64,000 bases of DNA from Desulfomarina profundi (GTDB lineage: Bacteria; Desulfobacterota; Desulfobulbia; Desulfobulbales; Desulfocapsaceae): assembly GCF_019703855.1 (NCBI RefSeq), contig NZ_AP024086.1, positions 2,748,501 through 2,812,500 of the forward strand, written 5' to 3'. Made by a program: the position numbers and the translations under genes. Below, one piece after another: positions 1-9,533 of this stretch. Under the pieces are notes generated by a model, which saw nothing but the letters and a program-made list of their open reading frames with translations, searched no databases and was not told the origin of the DNA. The number at the start of each line of letters is the position of its first letter. Within the stretch, counting starts at the first letter, position 1.

Positions 1-117
1 CAGGGCGCGCAACCGGTTTCCGATAAAATCATTCAATCTCTTCACATCACTTTTATCAATCTCAAGTCCGGATACCTTTCGAAACAGTCTCTGCAGTTGT
101 TTTACTCCCATAACCAT
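1..117 (-). CDS. DUF1931-type bacterial histone-fold protein, N-terminal part (runs off window)
   Basis: Only the first 39 codons are present. The start begins Met-Val-Met-Gly-Val-Lys, followed by an amphipathic segment (LQRLFRKVSGLEIDK) and then SDVKRLNDFIGNRL. This matches my memory of the N-terminus of the DUF1931 family (Thermus and Aquifex members), which adopts a double histone fold and is thought to bind DNA. A GGAGG lies 8 nt before the ATG at 117. It follows the HdeD-like gene by 60 nt on the same strand, so it is probably the last gene of a yfdX-hdeD-histone transcript. The rest of the protein lies outside the window, so the family call rests on a short stretch. Confidence 0.65.
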   Translation of the reverse strand, partial: MVMGVKQLQRLFRKVSGLEIDKSDVKRLNDFIGNRLRAL

Positions 118-177
118 GTCGTTATCCTCCTTCTTTCAGGATATCACCAGTTACAATTACACCTGACATCCACAAGG

Positions 178-771
178 TTACACGTTGCCGGCCAGCTTCC
201 TGACCGCAAGAGCAGTAAGCACCATGAGCCAGCCATTCATCACCATTTCCACACTGACAAACAGACCGATAACCCAAAGTCCGGAAACGGGCCAGCTTGA
301 TGCTATTATCACTGCAAAAATGATATTGACCAGGCCCATCAGTGTGGGTAAAAGCCATTTCCAGCCGTTTTTACGACACCTGATACCGTGGGCTATTCGA
401 AGGGCTCCAATGAAAAGCATAAATCCCCCGAGCAGCAGGGTAAAGACGGCAGAGGCCGCAACCGGATTCATCAGTACCAGGATTCCCGCAAGAATATACA
501 GCAGGGCTATCAGTATATGCCCCAGCTTCCCGTGCCACATATCTTCCTTAACTTTAACAGCATGAACCAGGGCAAGAACACCGCCCACCAGCAACAGGCC
601 ACCATAGAGCAGAACCGTCGCCAGGGTAACGGCTACAACCATCACCAGACCAAGACTACCTGCCACCAGCATCATAATCCCCAGAGCCAGCAACCATCCC
701 CATTTTTTGGGAAGCTCGTCCAGGTCAACAATCACCAGTTGAAATGGATTCTTCATCAGTTTTTCAGCCAT
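178..771 (-). CDS. HdeD/DUF308-family membrane protein
   Basis: The 197-residue protein is almost entirely hydrophobic, with about six membrane helices after a short cytoplasmic N-terminus that includes PKKWGW. This is the layout of the HdeD family, named for the E. coli acid-resistance membrane protein. The start is set by GGAGGAGG just before ATG. It lies between yfdX (upstream) and the histone-like gene (downstream) on one strand, so co-expression as an envelope stress cassette is likely. The molecular function of HdeD proteins is not established. Confidence 0.8.
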   Translation of the reverse strand: MAEKLMKNPFQLVIVDLDELPKKWGWLLALGIMMLVAGSLGLVMVVAVTLATVLLYGGLLLVGGVLALVHAVKVKEDMWHGKLGHILIALLYILAGILVLMNPVAASAVFTLLLGGFMLFIGALRIAHGIRCRKNGWKWLLPTLMGLVNIIFAVIIASSWPVSGLWVIGLFVSVEMVMNGWLMVLTALAVRKLAGNV

Positions 772-797
772 TTTTCCTCCTCCTTCTCCTGCAACTC

Positions 798-864
798 CGG
801 TATTTCCCGAACCAAAACCAGGCCAAATTGCTCAATCAACATGGTCAAGGCTGGGGAAATACCG
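798..864. repeat. 11-bp inverted repeat between yfdX and hdeD-like gene
   Basis: CGGTATTTCCC (798-808) and GGGAAATACCG (854-864) are perfect inverted repeats around a 45-nt loop, with a run of seven T just outside on the plus strand. It lies in the 140-nt gap between the two minus-strand genes, so it could be an mRNA processing or attenuation structure in the hdeD leader. No function is shown by the sequence alone. Confidence 0.5.
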
Positions 865-911
865 AAGACTTTTTTTACCTGATTCCTGTACTTATCCAGG
901 TTTATTTGAAA

Positions 912-1850
912 TTACAGATCTTCTACAATAGGCCCGTTAAAGATCTTTTCCTTCAGCTTTCTCAGGGAGTTCTTCAGACCATCCACAAATCCTGATCCGA
1001 ATTTTCCATCTCTGGTTTTCCTGCGAATCTCCTTGAGCTGTGCATAAAACGATTTAAAATCATCTTTCTTGCCATACCCGAGGGCTTCGGCCATGCCAAT
1101 CTGGTTTTCAGCATCATCAAGCAGGGTTCTCAGTTCACCGTTTTCTTTTTCATTTCGGCCCTTTTTGACAGCAAGTTTGTCGGCCTTGTCCAGAAGCATT
1201 TCTGCCCTGAGCAGGGGAAGCGGTATCACATTCCTGGTAATCACCATGGTTGAAAACAACTCATAGAGGGACTGTGTTGCTTCCTCGTATTTCTCAGCGT
1301 CAACCAGTTTGGCAACATCTTTTATTGTATCGGTATATGCAGCCAGGGGCAGAGAGGTAATGACAAGATCTATCTCGGATGCAAGATCGGCGAGAATGGT
1401 CCTGGCCTGCTGCACCTCGCCATCCCCAAGAAGATCTTCTGCACTTTTCACCGCCTTTTTTACCGTATCAACGGATGCATAGAGATCAAACTCCTCAATA
1501 CGGACATCTATGGGAGCATTGGCCATTTTCGGTTCCCGGGCAAGGACAATTTCCAGTTTGCCGGCAGCCATGGCCAGGGCATCCAGTGCTTCCTGTTTCT
1601 TTTTGTTTTTCAGAGCTTCAATAGCCTTGCCGGTCTGATCAAGAGCCATCACAGCTTCCTTGACAATGGTTTCTCTCTTAAGACCCGCTTCCTTTTGCGT
1701 CTTCGCTTTCACCTGCTTTTCCACTTTTGCGGCAGCCGGTGATTCTTCCTTCTTATGCTTTCCCTCTCCGGCCTGAACTCCCGCACTACAGAGCATTCCC
1801 GCAATAATCAGTAAAACCAGTATACGATGACCTTTTTTCAGTACGCTCAT
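912..1850 (-). CDS. yfdX: YfdX-family periplasmic protein
   Basis: A 312-residue protein starting MSVLKKGH with a signal peptide ending near AGVQAGEG, so it should be periplasmic. After a Lys/Glu-rich linker comes the YfdX-type region (EAVMALDQTGKAIEALK, then KLEIVLAREPKMANAPIDV), and the whole protein is helical. In E. coli YfdX is an acid-stress-linked chaperone-like protein. GGAGG six nt before ATG 1850 favours this start over an in-frame one 23 codons upstream. A sigma-54 promoter lies about 60 nt upstream and the gene heads the yfdX-hdeD-histone row. The C-terminal 120 residues are more charged and may bind a partner. Confidence 0.85.
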   Translation of the reverse strand: MSVLKKGHRILVLLIIAGMLCSAGVQAGEGKHKKEESPAAAKVEKQVKAKTQKEAGLKRETIVKEAVMALDQTGKAIEALKNKKKQEALDALAMAAGKLEIVLAREPKMANAPIDVRIEEFDLYASVDTVKKAVKSAEDLLGDGEVQQARTILADLASEIDLVITSLPLAAYTDTIKDVAKLVDAEKYEEATQSLYELFSTMVITRNVIPLPLLRAEMLLDKADKLAVKKGRNEKENGELRTLLDDAENQIGMAEALGYGKKDDFKSFYAQLKEIRRKTRDGKFGSGFVDGLKNSLRKLKEKIFNGPIVEDL

Positions 1851-1909
1851 ACATTTCCTCCAATTTAAAATGATTAATAAAAACAACGGCCAATTCACAA
1901 GAGGAGAAA

Positions 1910-1925
1910 AGCAAAACACGTACCA
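1910..1925 (-). promoter_or_regulatory. sigma-54 promoter for yfdX
   Basis: Read on the minus strand this is TGGTACG-N4-TTGCT, one mismatch from the -24/-12 consensus TGGCACG-N4-TTGCW, with the invariant GG and GC exactly 12 nt apart. It would start transcription near 1899, about 50 nt before the yfdX ATG. The gene just upstream encodes a sigma-54 activator, which fits. Confidence 0.75.
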
Positions 1926-1978
1926 GATTTATTTTTCTAATATTTTCAATTTATTAGAAATGTATATTAAACTGTTTT

Positions 1979-2041
1979 AAAAAAAAGACGGCCGAAATGG
2001 CCGGAGAAAAGAGCAGGAGTGCGGCCAGAATGGCCGCACTC
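1979..2041 (-). terminator. Twin palindromes: terminator of the sigma-54 regulator gene and/or activator sites
   Basis: Two palindromes share CGGCC-N5-GGCCG: one at 1989-2003 and one at 2022-2036, the latter inside a perfect 10-bp stem (2017-2041) that touches the regulator's stop codon. Their centres are 33 bp apart, close to three helical turns. On the minus strand the first hairpin is followed by a T-rich tract (1986-1979), so it can act as a Rho-independent terminator. The same pair lies 75-125 bp upstream of the -12 element of the yfdX promoter, where sigma-54 activators bind. Both roles are compatible. Confidence 0.65.
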
Positions 2042-3405
2042 TTATTTTTCATTAAGTTTTCTACGCAGAGTGCGCTCGCCGATTCCCAGCATGGCAGCGG
2101 CAAGTTTTCGATTGAATCCAGCCCGTTTCAAAGCCGCATCAATGAGAATTTCTTCCGCCTCCGCCAGGGTGGCATCAGCGGGAACAGGAACAAAATCGCC
2201 ACCTTTTCCATCCTGAAGAGAACCGGGACGAGGGAGGAATTTTTGCAGAAAATTCGCCGATATTTCCTGTATATTATCGGGAATACGTACTGCCAGCCGG
2301 GTCATGGTATTACGCAGCTCCCGGATATTGCCAGGCCATGCACATCTGTACAGTAATTCCTCTGCCTCACCCGCAAAAGCAGGGGGGCGGAATTCCTGCC
2401 CATTTCCTCAAATGTCCGACGAAGAAAATGTCCGGCCAGTAACAGAATATCTCCTCTTCTCTCCCTGAGGGGCGGGAGTTGTACCGGCAGCACATCCAGG
2501 CGGTAGAACAGGTCGCGTCTGAAGATACCCACATCCACATCTTCATGCAGATCCCGGTGGGTTGCCGCAACAATACGAACATCAATGCGCAAGCGCTGTT
2601 CACTGCCAAGCCGCTGAATCTCACCATCCTCAAGGACCCTGAGCAGACGCACCTGGAACTGCAGCGGCATTTCTCCAATCTCATCGAGAAAAAGAGTGCC
2701 ACCGGAGGCCTGCTCAAACCTGCCCCGGTGCATCTTCGCCGCCCCGGTAAAAGCACCTTTTTCATGGCCGAAAAGCTCACTCTCAAGCATTGATTCCGGA
2801 ATGGCCCCGCAGTTGACAGCCACGAAAGGTCCGGTCGCTCGTGGGCTGATCCGGTGTACGGCCATGGCCACCAGCTCCTTTCCCGTACCGGTCTCCCCCT
2901 GGATAAGTACCGGCTCATCAAGGGCAGCGAATCGGGGAAGATCCGCAAGAGCCTCAGACATCACCGGATCCTGGAAAAGAAGATATGGATCTAGTCGGTT
3001 TTTCAAGACTGACCCGCGCCGGGCGACCATATCCCTGCTTAACCGGGTCGCCAGATCAATGGGATCAACCGGTTTCTGCAGATAATCCCGCACTCCGTGT
3101 TTCAGTGCGGTGACAGCATTGTCGACGGAACCGTGACCTGTAATGAGATAAAAGCAGCCCTCGGGATGATGTTTCTGAAAAAAAGGCAGTAATTCCAAGC
3201 CGTCACCATCTCTTAATTTCAGGTCAGCGAGAACCACATCATATCTATTGCTTTCCAGCTTCAGCCCCGCCTCACGAAGTGATCCAGCACAACCCACCTT
3301 TGCCCCAAGCCCTCTCAGGGCCCGGCCAAGACTGCGCTGTATGGCTACATCATCGTCCATCACCAGTATTCGCATCCCCTGCAGGTCGGGAAGTTCCCTT
3401 TTCAT
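2042..3405 (-). CDS. Sigma-54-dependent response regulator (NtrC family), frameshifted by a G-run
   Basis: The receiver domain (residues ~10-125) has the phosphoacceptor Asp in VVLADLKL. The AAA+ domain carries Walker A GETGTGKE, the sigma-54 contact loop GAFTGA and Walker B GGTLFLDEIGEM. A Fis-type helix-turn-helix closes the protein (NRKLAAAMLGIGERTLRRKL). The frame breaks at six G (2382-2387): adding one base joins ...RNSAPP to AFAGEAEELLY and CAWPGNIREL, which is normal for the family. As given, translation would stop around 2302 without the DNA-binding domain. The start overlaps the kinase stop by ATGA, so the two are translationally coupled. The likely target is the adjacent sigma-54 promoter of yfdX. 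Confidence 0.85.
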
Positions 3406-4730
3406 ATTGCAGCTCCACGGGAAGTGTCCCGACCTGGAAGAACAAGCTTCAGCACCGCCCCACCTCCTTCCCTGTTTTCCGCGGTAACAGTACCACCATG
3501 AGCCTCGATTGTACGCCTGCTGATCGCGAGCCCAAGACCATGTCCAGTGGGTTTTGTGGTTACGAATGGTGCGAAAATATCCAGATCTTCCGGAAACCCG
3601 CAGCCACGGTCCCTTATTTCAAAAATGAGCCAGCCGTCCTCCCGCCAGACCTCCATCTCAATGATTCCATCCTTCTGTCCACTTTCCGCACTGTTAATAA
3701 CCAGATTGAGCAGGGCGTCACGCACAGAGTCTGTCATGATCGCAACCGCCCCCTCCACCCGACTGCAGCAGCGCAGCTCAAGACCACTGCGGACCAGTAC
3801 CGGTTCAGCCAGCCGTGCCACCTCGGCCAGCAACTCCTTCATATCCACTTCCTTCAGTGGCTCATCCCTTTTTCTTGTCAGATCCAGCATGGAACCGAGC
3901 TTTTCATCAAGTCTCACCAGATCCCGGTCCATCTCCTCGATAATCTCATCCTGCTCTTCCGGCATGATCCGCAGAGAGGCAAGGTTTGCCCGAAAGCTGG
4001 CCAGGGGATTGCGCAGATCATGGACAAGTCCGGCCATCAGCTCGGCTGCAGTGGCGTATCGATACAGCTCTCGAACCCGTTTTTCCAGATCTCTGACCCT
4101 TCCGGCCGCCCAGACAGTTACCCCGAAGGCAATACAGAGAGCACCGATCCCAAGCAGGGAAAAAAGAGTAATCGCCCGGATTATTCCACCCATTGCCCTG
4201 CCAACCGTTTCCCTCAGGGTAGCCCGGTTAAAACCAAATTCCAGTCGAACAGGATCCTTCCCCCGACTTTCCAGCAGGAATTCTATTCTGAGCAGAGGGG
4301 CGGACTCCGAGTAGAGCCGGCTGGCTGCAGTTACATCTCGCAGATCACCGCCACCCTCTTTTTTATAGCCCTCTGTTTTTTCTGTGACTAGCCGGTTTCC
4401 GGTGCCATGATATTTGTGGATTCCCTCCCCCCGTGAACGAACACGAACGTGTTCAAGATCTGGAATCTGACGGAAAATGGTATTGATCTCCCTGTGCAGC
4501 CAGGAGTGTGAATCCTCTGCCAGCAGGGGATCAATATCAACCTTTGAGAGGTGCTCGACCAGCGGTGTTACCGATGTCAACAGGCCGTGAACAATCAGCT
4601 GGGACTGGGCCTGTCTGGCCTTGAAATAGAGCCAGGTGGAACCCGCACCGGTCACTACCACGAACAGTGCCAGTAAAACCAGGTAGGGTATCAGGATAAT
4701 CCTGACCAGGGGCAGATTTGATTCGCTCAT
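3402..4730 (-). CDS. Membrane sensor histidine kinase, partner of the sigma-54 regulator
   Basis: A 442-residue kinase. A first membrane helix (residues ~8-33), a periplasmic domain of about 140 residues and a second helix (~185-207) precede the dimerisation domain with H-box LVHDLRNPLASF (His about 245). The ATPase domain has the N box (NLVINSAESG), G1 (DRGCGFPED) and G2 (GHGLGLAISRR). ATG 4730 follows an AGAGGA and lies after the upstream gene's stop; an alternative ATG at 4760 would overlap that gene. The four-base overlap with the regulator gene marks a cognate pair. The periplasmic domain has no recognised fold, so the signal is unknown. Confidence 0.85.
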   Translation of the reverse strand: MSESNLPLVRIILIPYLVLLALFVVVTGAGSTWLYFKARQAQSQLIVHGLLTSVTPLVEHLSKVDIDPLLAEDSHSWLHREINTIFRQIPDLEHVRVRSRGEGIHKYHGTGNRLVTEKTEGYKKEGGGDLRDVTAASRLYSESAPLLRIEFLLESRGKDPVRLEFGFNRATLRETVGRAMGGIIRAITLFSLLGIGALCIAFGVTVWAAGRVRDLEKRVRELYRYATAAELMAGLVHDLRNPLASFRANLASLRIMPEEQDEIIEEMDRDLVRLDEKLGSMLDLTRKRDEPLKEVDMKELLAEVARLAEPVLVRSGLELRCCSRVEGAVAIMTDSVRDALLNLVINSAESGQKDGIIEMEVWREDGWLIFEIRDRGCGFPEDLDIFAPFVTTKPTGHGLGLAISRRTIEAHGGTVTAENREGGGAVLKLVLPGRDTSRGAAI

Positions 4731-4737
4731 GCCGGAT

Positions 4738-7700
4738 TCAATTCCTCTGCCTGATTGCATTCATTTCAGAAATAATTCTGCCGACCGCCCTCTCCAGGGA
4801 TTGACTCTTCTTCTGCCTTGCCGTCTGTTCAAGAGCGGCAAGGTCTGAAGCGAGTTCCTTTAATCCGAGATTAAGAAGCGACCCCTTGATTTGATGGGCT
4901 TTTTCTGCAACATCCTGCAAAGAGGGCGTTTCACATTCCACCACAACACGCAGTTCTTCCAATCCTTTGAACACCTGTTCCAGGGTGAGGGTAATCAATT
5001 TTTCCCGCTCCTCAAATGAGAATGGGAATGTTGTCTCGATGTATTGCCGTATTCCGGCCATGGTCAGGTTGGTTTCACTACCATTACCCCGCGCGGCTGG
5101 AGATTTCTCCCCATCCTTTTCTAAAACCTTCCCATGCTCTTTTTCGCCACAGAATTGATGCAGAACCTGGGCAATTTGAACATTGCGAAACGGTTTCAGC
5201 AGATAATGATCCATCCCTGCCCTGCGACAGCGTCTTCGATCTTCCTCCCGGGCATTGGCTGTCAGGGCAACTATCGGTGTGTTACTGCCCTGCAGCTTTT
5301 TCTGCAAGGCAGGAATAATATCGGAAAAACCGGAAACAGTTTCCCCCCTGCCCTGCTCACATGAACGGATTATTTCGGCAGTACTCAATCCATCCAGTAC
5401 AGGCATCTGCATATCCATAAAGATGAGATCAAAGGACATCGAAACCATCTTTTCGAGACATTCTCTGCCATTAGCCGCAATATACGGTTTATGCCCGCCA
5501 TGTTTCAGCATCATCTTCAATATTTCCTGATTTGCCTCATTATCATCCACTATCAGAATAACCAGGGATTTGTCACATTCCAGATCCACATGTTTTTCCC
5601 CGGTAAACAGGAGCGCCTTCTCCTGCTCGGTGGCAACGCCACATTTGCAGGTAAAATAAAATGTTGTGCCCTTTCCTTCCTCTGTTTCAAACCATATCCT
5701 GCCCCCCATCATTGTACAAAGCTCTTTACAGATAGAGAGTCCAAGTCCGCTGCCACCATATTTTCTTGTGATGGAATTATCAGCCTGGGTAAATGGCTCA
5801 AAAAGGTGATCACGGTTTTTCTTCGGAATGCCGACCCCGGTATCACTGACCTGAAACAACAGCAGGGCCGTATTATTTTTTACCGTTCCATTTATTTCAA
5901 GACCGATTGAACCTTCATCAGTAAATTTCAGGCTGTTACCCACCAGGTTTATTAAAATCTGCTGCAGTCTGAACCCATCCCCCGTAAATATTTCCGGCAG
6001 ATTTTCATCAATACTGTATTTAAAGGCAATACCTTTGCTGCTGAACTGACCTGCAAGTATCTCTCCCGTGTCAACAACAAGGTTTTTAAGCACAAAGGGG
6101 CTTTCTGCCAGGCGAAACTGACCTGACTCAATCTTTGACAAATCAAGAAGATTATTCAACATATTTTCGAGGAAAACAGCCGATCTTTTTCCCTTGATCA
6201 ACAGCTCCTGCTGAACAGTACTCAGAGCAGTTGTAGCAAAAAGCTCAAGGATACCGATCAACCCGTGCAGCGGTGTGCGAATATCATGGCTGACATTGGT
6301 GAGAAGACGACTTTTAATTTCATTGGCTGCTTCCGCCTTTTCCTTGGCCTTCAGCAACTCCACCTCGTTTTGTTTACGCTGCGTAATATCCTCGATGATC
6401 CATATATAGCCGTCTCCTTCAACAGTTTTTGATTCTATCGGTTTACCGGTCAGGTTGACCCAGAAGAGTGAGCCATCCTTTCTCTTTAATTGGGTTTCCG
6501 CCGTGAAAATATCCGCCTGTTCAAAACCGGCGGAAAATTCTTCGGCAAAATCCAGAAATGCCTGCTTTGACGGGTACATCATTTCCGTCAGCTGTCCAAG
6601 AATCTCATCATCAACAGAATAACCGAAGAGTTCAACACAGGTCCGGTTTATCCAGACAAACCGCCGGTCAACGATAATGGTAATTCCCAGCCCGGCATGC
6701 TTGACGATAAGCTGCAGTTTCTCGCTTTCCTCTCTCAGTTTCTCCGTTAAACTGATTCTTTTGGAGATATCTTCCTTGACTGCTGCAAAATGGGTTATTT
6801 CTCCCCCGGAATCGATAATGGGAGTAATAGTGGCTTCCTCCCAGTAAGTTTCCCCGTTCTTCTTCTTATTGTGCAAGACTCCTTTCCAGGTTTTTGCCTG
6901 GGTAATTGTTTCCCACAACCCACTGTACAGAGCTTTTTTCAATCTTCCCGAATTCAGAATTCGTGGATTCTTACCATATGCTTCATCAAAATCGTATCCG
7001 GTAACAGAGGTGAAATGAGGATTAACATAAACGATGTTTCCATCAACATCAGTTATAACAATACTGCTGCCGGCCTGTTCCACAACCTGGGAAAAAAGAC
7101 GTGTTTTTTTCTCACTCTCCGCCAATGCCTCGGACTGCAGGAGTATGGTATACCGACGTTTCTCCAGGAGGTACACAAAACCGCAGGCAACAACCAGCAG
7201 GAGTCCGAAAATCACCAGCAGCCAGTTATAAAGCCCTGAAAGGGGAGTATTTATCCTGTGAAACCAGTCCATATCAACAATATGAACCAGAAAAAGCTCA
7301 TTTCCCAGAAGAGGCCTGCTGAAAAAGTAGTACGATTTACCCTGGAGATCAATTGCAGAAAAGCCTGTATTTTTCACCCGGACCCAAGTGCCCCGGGGAA
7401 AACCCAGCGAAATAACTTCTTTTTCCGGAAATTGTTTTGAATGTCGAATGACCGCCCGCTGTTCTTCAGTCAGGTCTTCAACTGTATTAAGAATTTTTTC
7501 CGTTGTATTTAATAAAATGCCCTGGTTTGTGGCAAGCCCCGTGCGCAGAATATCCTTTTCTGAAGGCATACTGGAAAAAGAAAAGATTGACTTCAGCTGA
7601 AAAAAACGAGGGTCAATTTTCAAGACGGCAACCCCCAGCTTATCACCATTCAGCTCAATAGCATGGGAAAAATAGATTCCTGTTACATGGGACGTGACTC

Positions 7701-8166
7701 CCCGCGCCAGGTAAACGGATTTTCCTTTTTTGAGCGCTTCTGTAAAATATGGTCGAAAACCATAATTATTGCCAATAAAGGACTTGGCGCTTGAAAACCT
7801 GCACTGTCCATCCTTCGTCAGCAGATATACTGCGGAAATATGTCGTATCTGCCCAATATTTTCCAGAATTCTATTTGTCATCAACCGGGCAATCGCCGTC
7901 GGTTCCTGATCGTGCTCAAATTTGTAAAACTCATTGGCAATAGTTGGATCATTGATAACAAGATGGTGCAGACTGTCAATTTCATTAATCCTTGATTCAA
8001 GCCTGGTGGCCTCCAGTTTGAAAAACCGGCCATACCTGTCTATGTCAGTAATTTTTCGTTCTTTATGTATATAAACAACGATAAAGGTAACCATCAGAAT
8101 AATGGAAACCACGAAAATGATGGAAACAAAAACCAGCTTGGAAATTTTGTTAGCTGTTTTGGGCAT
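4738..8166 (-). CDS. Hybrid sensor histidine kinase (sensor-PAS-PAS-HisKA-HATPase-REC-HPt)
   Basis: A 1142-residue inner-membrane phosphorelay kinase. Order: helix at ~9-31, a periplasmic Cache-like sensor of about 280 residues, a second helix (~313-335), two PAS/PAC domains (~355-600), a dimerisation domain with NVSHDIRTPLHG (His ~628), an ATPase domain (GVGIPKKNRD, GLGLSICKEL), a receiver with IVDDNEANQ and Asp in FMDMQMP, and a C-terminal HPt domain with AHQIKGSLLNLG. All phosphorelay residues are present, so it should pass phosphate through all steps. It ends 8 nt before the next kinase start, but has no separate response regulator of its own nearby. Confidence 0.9.
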   Translation of the reverse strand: MPKTANKISKLVFVSIIFVVSIILMVTFIVVYIHKERKITDIDRYGRFFKLEATRLESRINEIDSLHHLVINDPTIANEFYKFEHDQEPTAIARLMTNRILENIGQIRHISAVYLLTKDGQCRFSSAKSFIGNNYGFRPYFTEALKKGKSVYLARGVTSHVTGIYFSHAIELNGDKLGVAVLKIDPRFFQLKSIFSFSSMPSEKDILRTGLATNQGILLNTTEKILNTVEDLTEEQRAVIRHSKQFPEKEVISLGFPRGTWVRVKNTGFSAIDLQGKSYYFFSRPLLGNELFLVHIVDMDWFHRINTPLSGLYNWLLVIFGLLLVVACGFVYLLEKRRYTILLQSEALAESEKKTRLFSQVVEQAGSSIVITDVDGNIVYVNPHFTSVTGYDFDEAYGKNPRILNSGRLKKALYSGLWETITQAKTWKGVLHNKKKNGETYWEEATITPIIDSGGEITHFAAVKEDISKRISLTEKLREESEKLQLIVKHAGLGITIIVDRRFVWINRTCVELFGYSVDDEILGQLTEMMYPSKQAFLDFAEEFSAGFEQADIFTAETQLKRKDGSLFWVNLTGKPIESKTVEGDGYIWIIEDITQRKQNEVELLKAKEKAEAANEIKSRLLTNVSHDIRTPLHGLIGILELFATTALSTVQQELLIKGKRSAVFLENMLNNLLDLSKIESGQFRLAESPFVLKNLVVDTGEILAGQFSSKGIAFKYSIDENLPEIFTGDGFRLQQILINLVGNSLKFTDEGSIGLEINGTVKNNTALLLFQVSDTGVGIPKKNRDHLFEPFTQADNSITRKYGGSGLGLSICKELCTMMGGRIWFETEEGKGTTFYFTCKCGVATEQEKALLFTGEKHVDLECDKSLVILIVDDNEANQEILKMMLKHGGHKPYIAANGRECLEKMVSMSFDLIFMDMQMPVLDGLSTAEIIRSCEQGRGETVSGFSDIIPALQKKLQGSNTPIVALTANAREEDRRRCRRAGMDHYLLKPFRNVQIAQVLHQFCGEKEHGKVLEKDGEKSPAARGNGSETNLTMAGIRQYIETTFPFSFEEREKLITLTLEQVFKGLEELRVVVECETPSLQDVAEKAHQIKGSLLNLGLKELASDLAALEQTARQKKSQSLERAVGRIISEMNAIRQRN

Positions 8167-8382
8167 TCTGTATTATTGCTTGACTGAGTTTCACGGGTAT
8201 TCAGCATTCAAATTAAGTATATCTTTTTCTTTTCACAAAAAACAGTAAGAATATTCTAAAATAGCTTTTCTCTCTTTCTTACTAACACTTGGGCTCAATC
8301 CACCACGGATTCAGGTTGCTTTTCAAGCACCGATAGGGTTCACTGCCCATGAAAAAAATACGGTAAAGGACCTTTAAGAACC

Positions 8383-8559
8383 ATGCAGAAAAAACATCAC
8401 AACAATGACAAAAAAAACGTCTATACCTGTAGTGAATACAGGGAAGAAATGATGCTCCTGGCATTGAGGCGTAAACTTGCGGAATCGAGACTGGACAATA
8501 ACGAAAAAACCGCCCTGGAAAAAGAAATCACAGAGCTGGAAACTAAAATCGGCATGTAG
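8383..8559 (+). CDS. Small charged coiled-coil protein, 58 aa
   Basis: A short open frame starting MQKKHHNN and ending ELETKIGM. The C-terminal half (LRRKLAESRLDNNEKTALE) is predicted to be one long amphipathic helix. AAAGGA lies about 12 nt upstream, and the stop is only three bases before the start of the transporter gene, which supports a real, co-translated gene. I do not recognise the family. Confidence 0.55.
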   Translation: MQKKHHNNDKKNVYTCSEYREEMMLLALRRKLAESRLDNNEKTALEKEITELETKIGM

Positions 8560-8562
8560 AAA

Positions 8563-9533
8563 ATGAGGCTGCTGAATCTGCTGCAAAAATACTCCTTCCT
8601 CCTAGGCCTGTTTCTGGTTGCCGTGTTTACCCTGGCCGACACACGTGGAATAACAACCGGTGCCGGACTCTGGCTGAAAGAGCATCATGGCCCGGACTGT
8701 GTCATTGTCCTGATTTTCTTCCTCTCCGGCCTGGCCCTTGACATCTCGACCATCAGGGCAGGCCTCTCGGATATCAGGGGAACTCTTGCAGCATTGCTGC
8801 TGATCTTTATTGTTGCCCCTTTGCTCACCCTGCCGTTCAGCTTTTTTCAACCGGATAATGGTATTCTGATAGGTCTCTTCCTGGTGGCCGTCATGCCGAC
8901 AACTCTCAGCAGCGGAGTGGTCATGACAGGCAGTTCAGGTGGCAATATGGCTCACGCCCTGCTGATAACCATTGTCGCCAATTCCCTGGCAGTTGTCACC
9001 ATCCCGCTCACCCTCAGTCTGCTCCTCACCATAACCGGGGACAGTCGAGCAATTGAAATAGACCAGCTGCCCATAATCATTAAGATTGCCACCCTCATCC
9101 TCCTGCCCCTGGTAACTGGAATCATTCTGCGCCGGAAACTGCAATCGACGTTACGTCCCTTTTTGCCCTATACTGTGATCTGCAGCCAGGTCGGTATCCT
9201 GACCATGGTCTGGATGGCTCTGTGCCGGGGAAGAATAACAATTCTTGCCAATCTCGATGCCGTTTTTCCTGTGCTGACCATTGTTTTCCTTTTCCACCTG
9301 GCCCTGGTTCTCATGGGGCTGCTGCTCACCCGTATTCTTGGCATAAAAAAAGGTCACAGGGAAAGTGTCATCTTCATGGGGGCCAGAAAACCCTGCCCCT
9401 TTCCATTATTCTCCAGGTTTCCCTCTTTCCCGAATTCGGCCTGGCTCTGGTCGTCTGCGTAATGCATCACGTCATTCATCTTATCATGGACGGTTTTCTC
9501 ATTGAATACCTCAAAGGGAAAAATGAGTACTGA
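8563..9533 (+). CDS. Bile acid:sodium symporter-like transporter (SBF-like), frameshifted by a G-run
   Basis: About ten membrane helices with family signatures such as FFLSGLALD near helix 2 and MPTTLSSGVVMTGSSGGN in the middle. The frame breaks at five G (9378-9382): one extra base changes FMGARKPC to FMGGQKTLPLS and continues through FPEFGLALVVCVMHHVIHL to a stop at 9533, giving about 323 residues, the usual size. As given, the frame ends at 9462 with an unrelated tail. Members move organic anions with sodium; the substrate is unknown. The restored end overlaps the next gene's start by 11 nt. Confidence 0.8.

Noticed and set aside
3279-4391. 370-codon plus-strand frame opposite the kinase gene
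   Set aside because: Antisense shadow; the kinase motifs on the minus strand are unambiguous.
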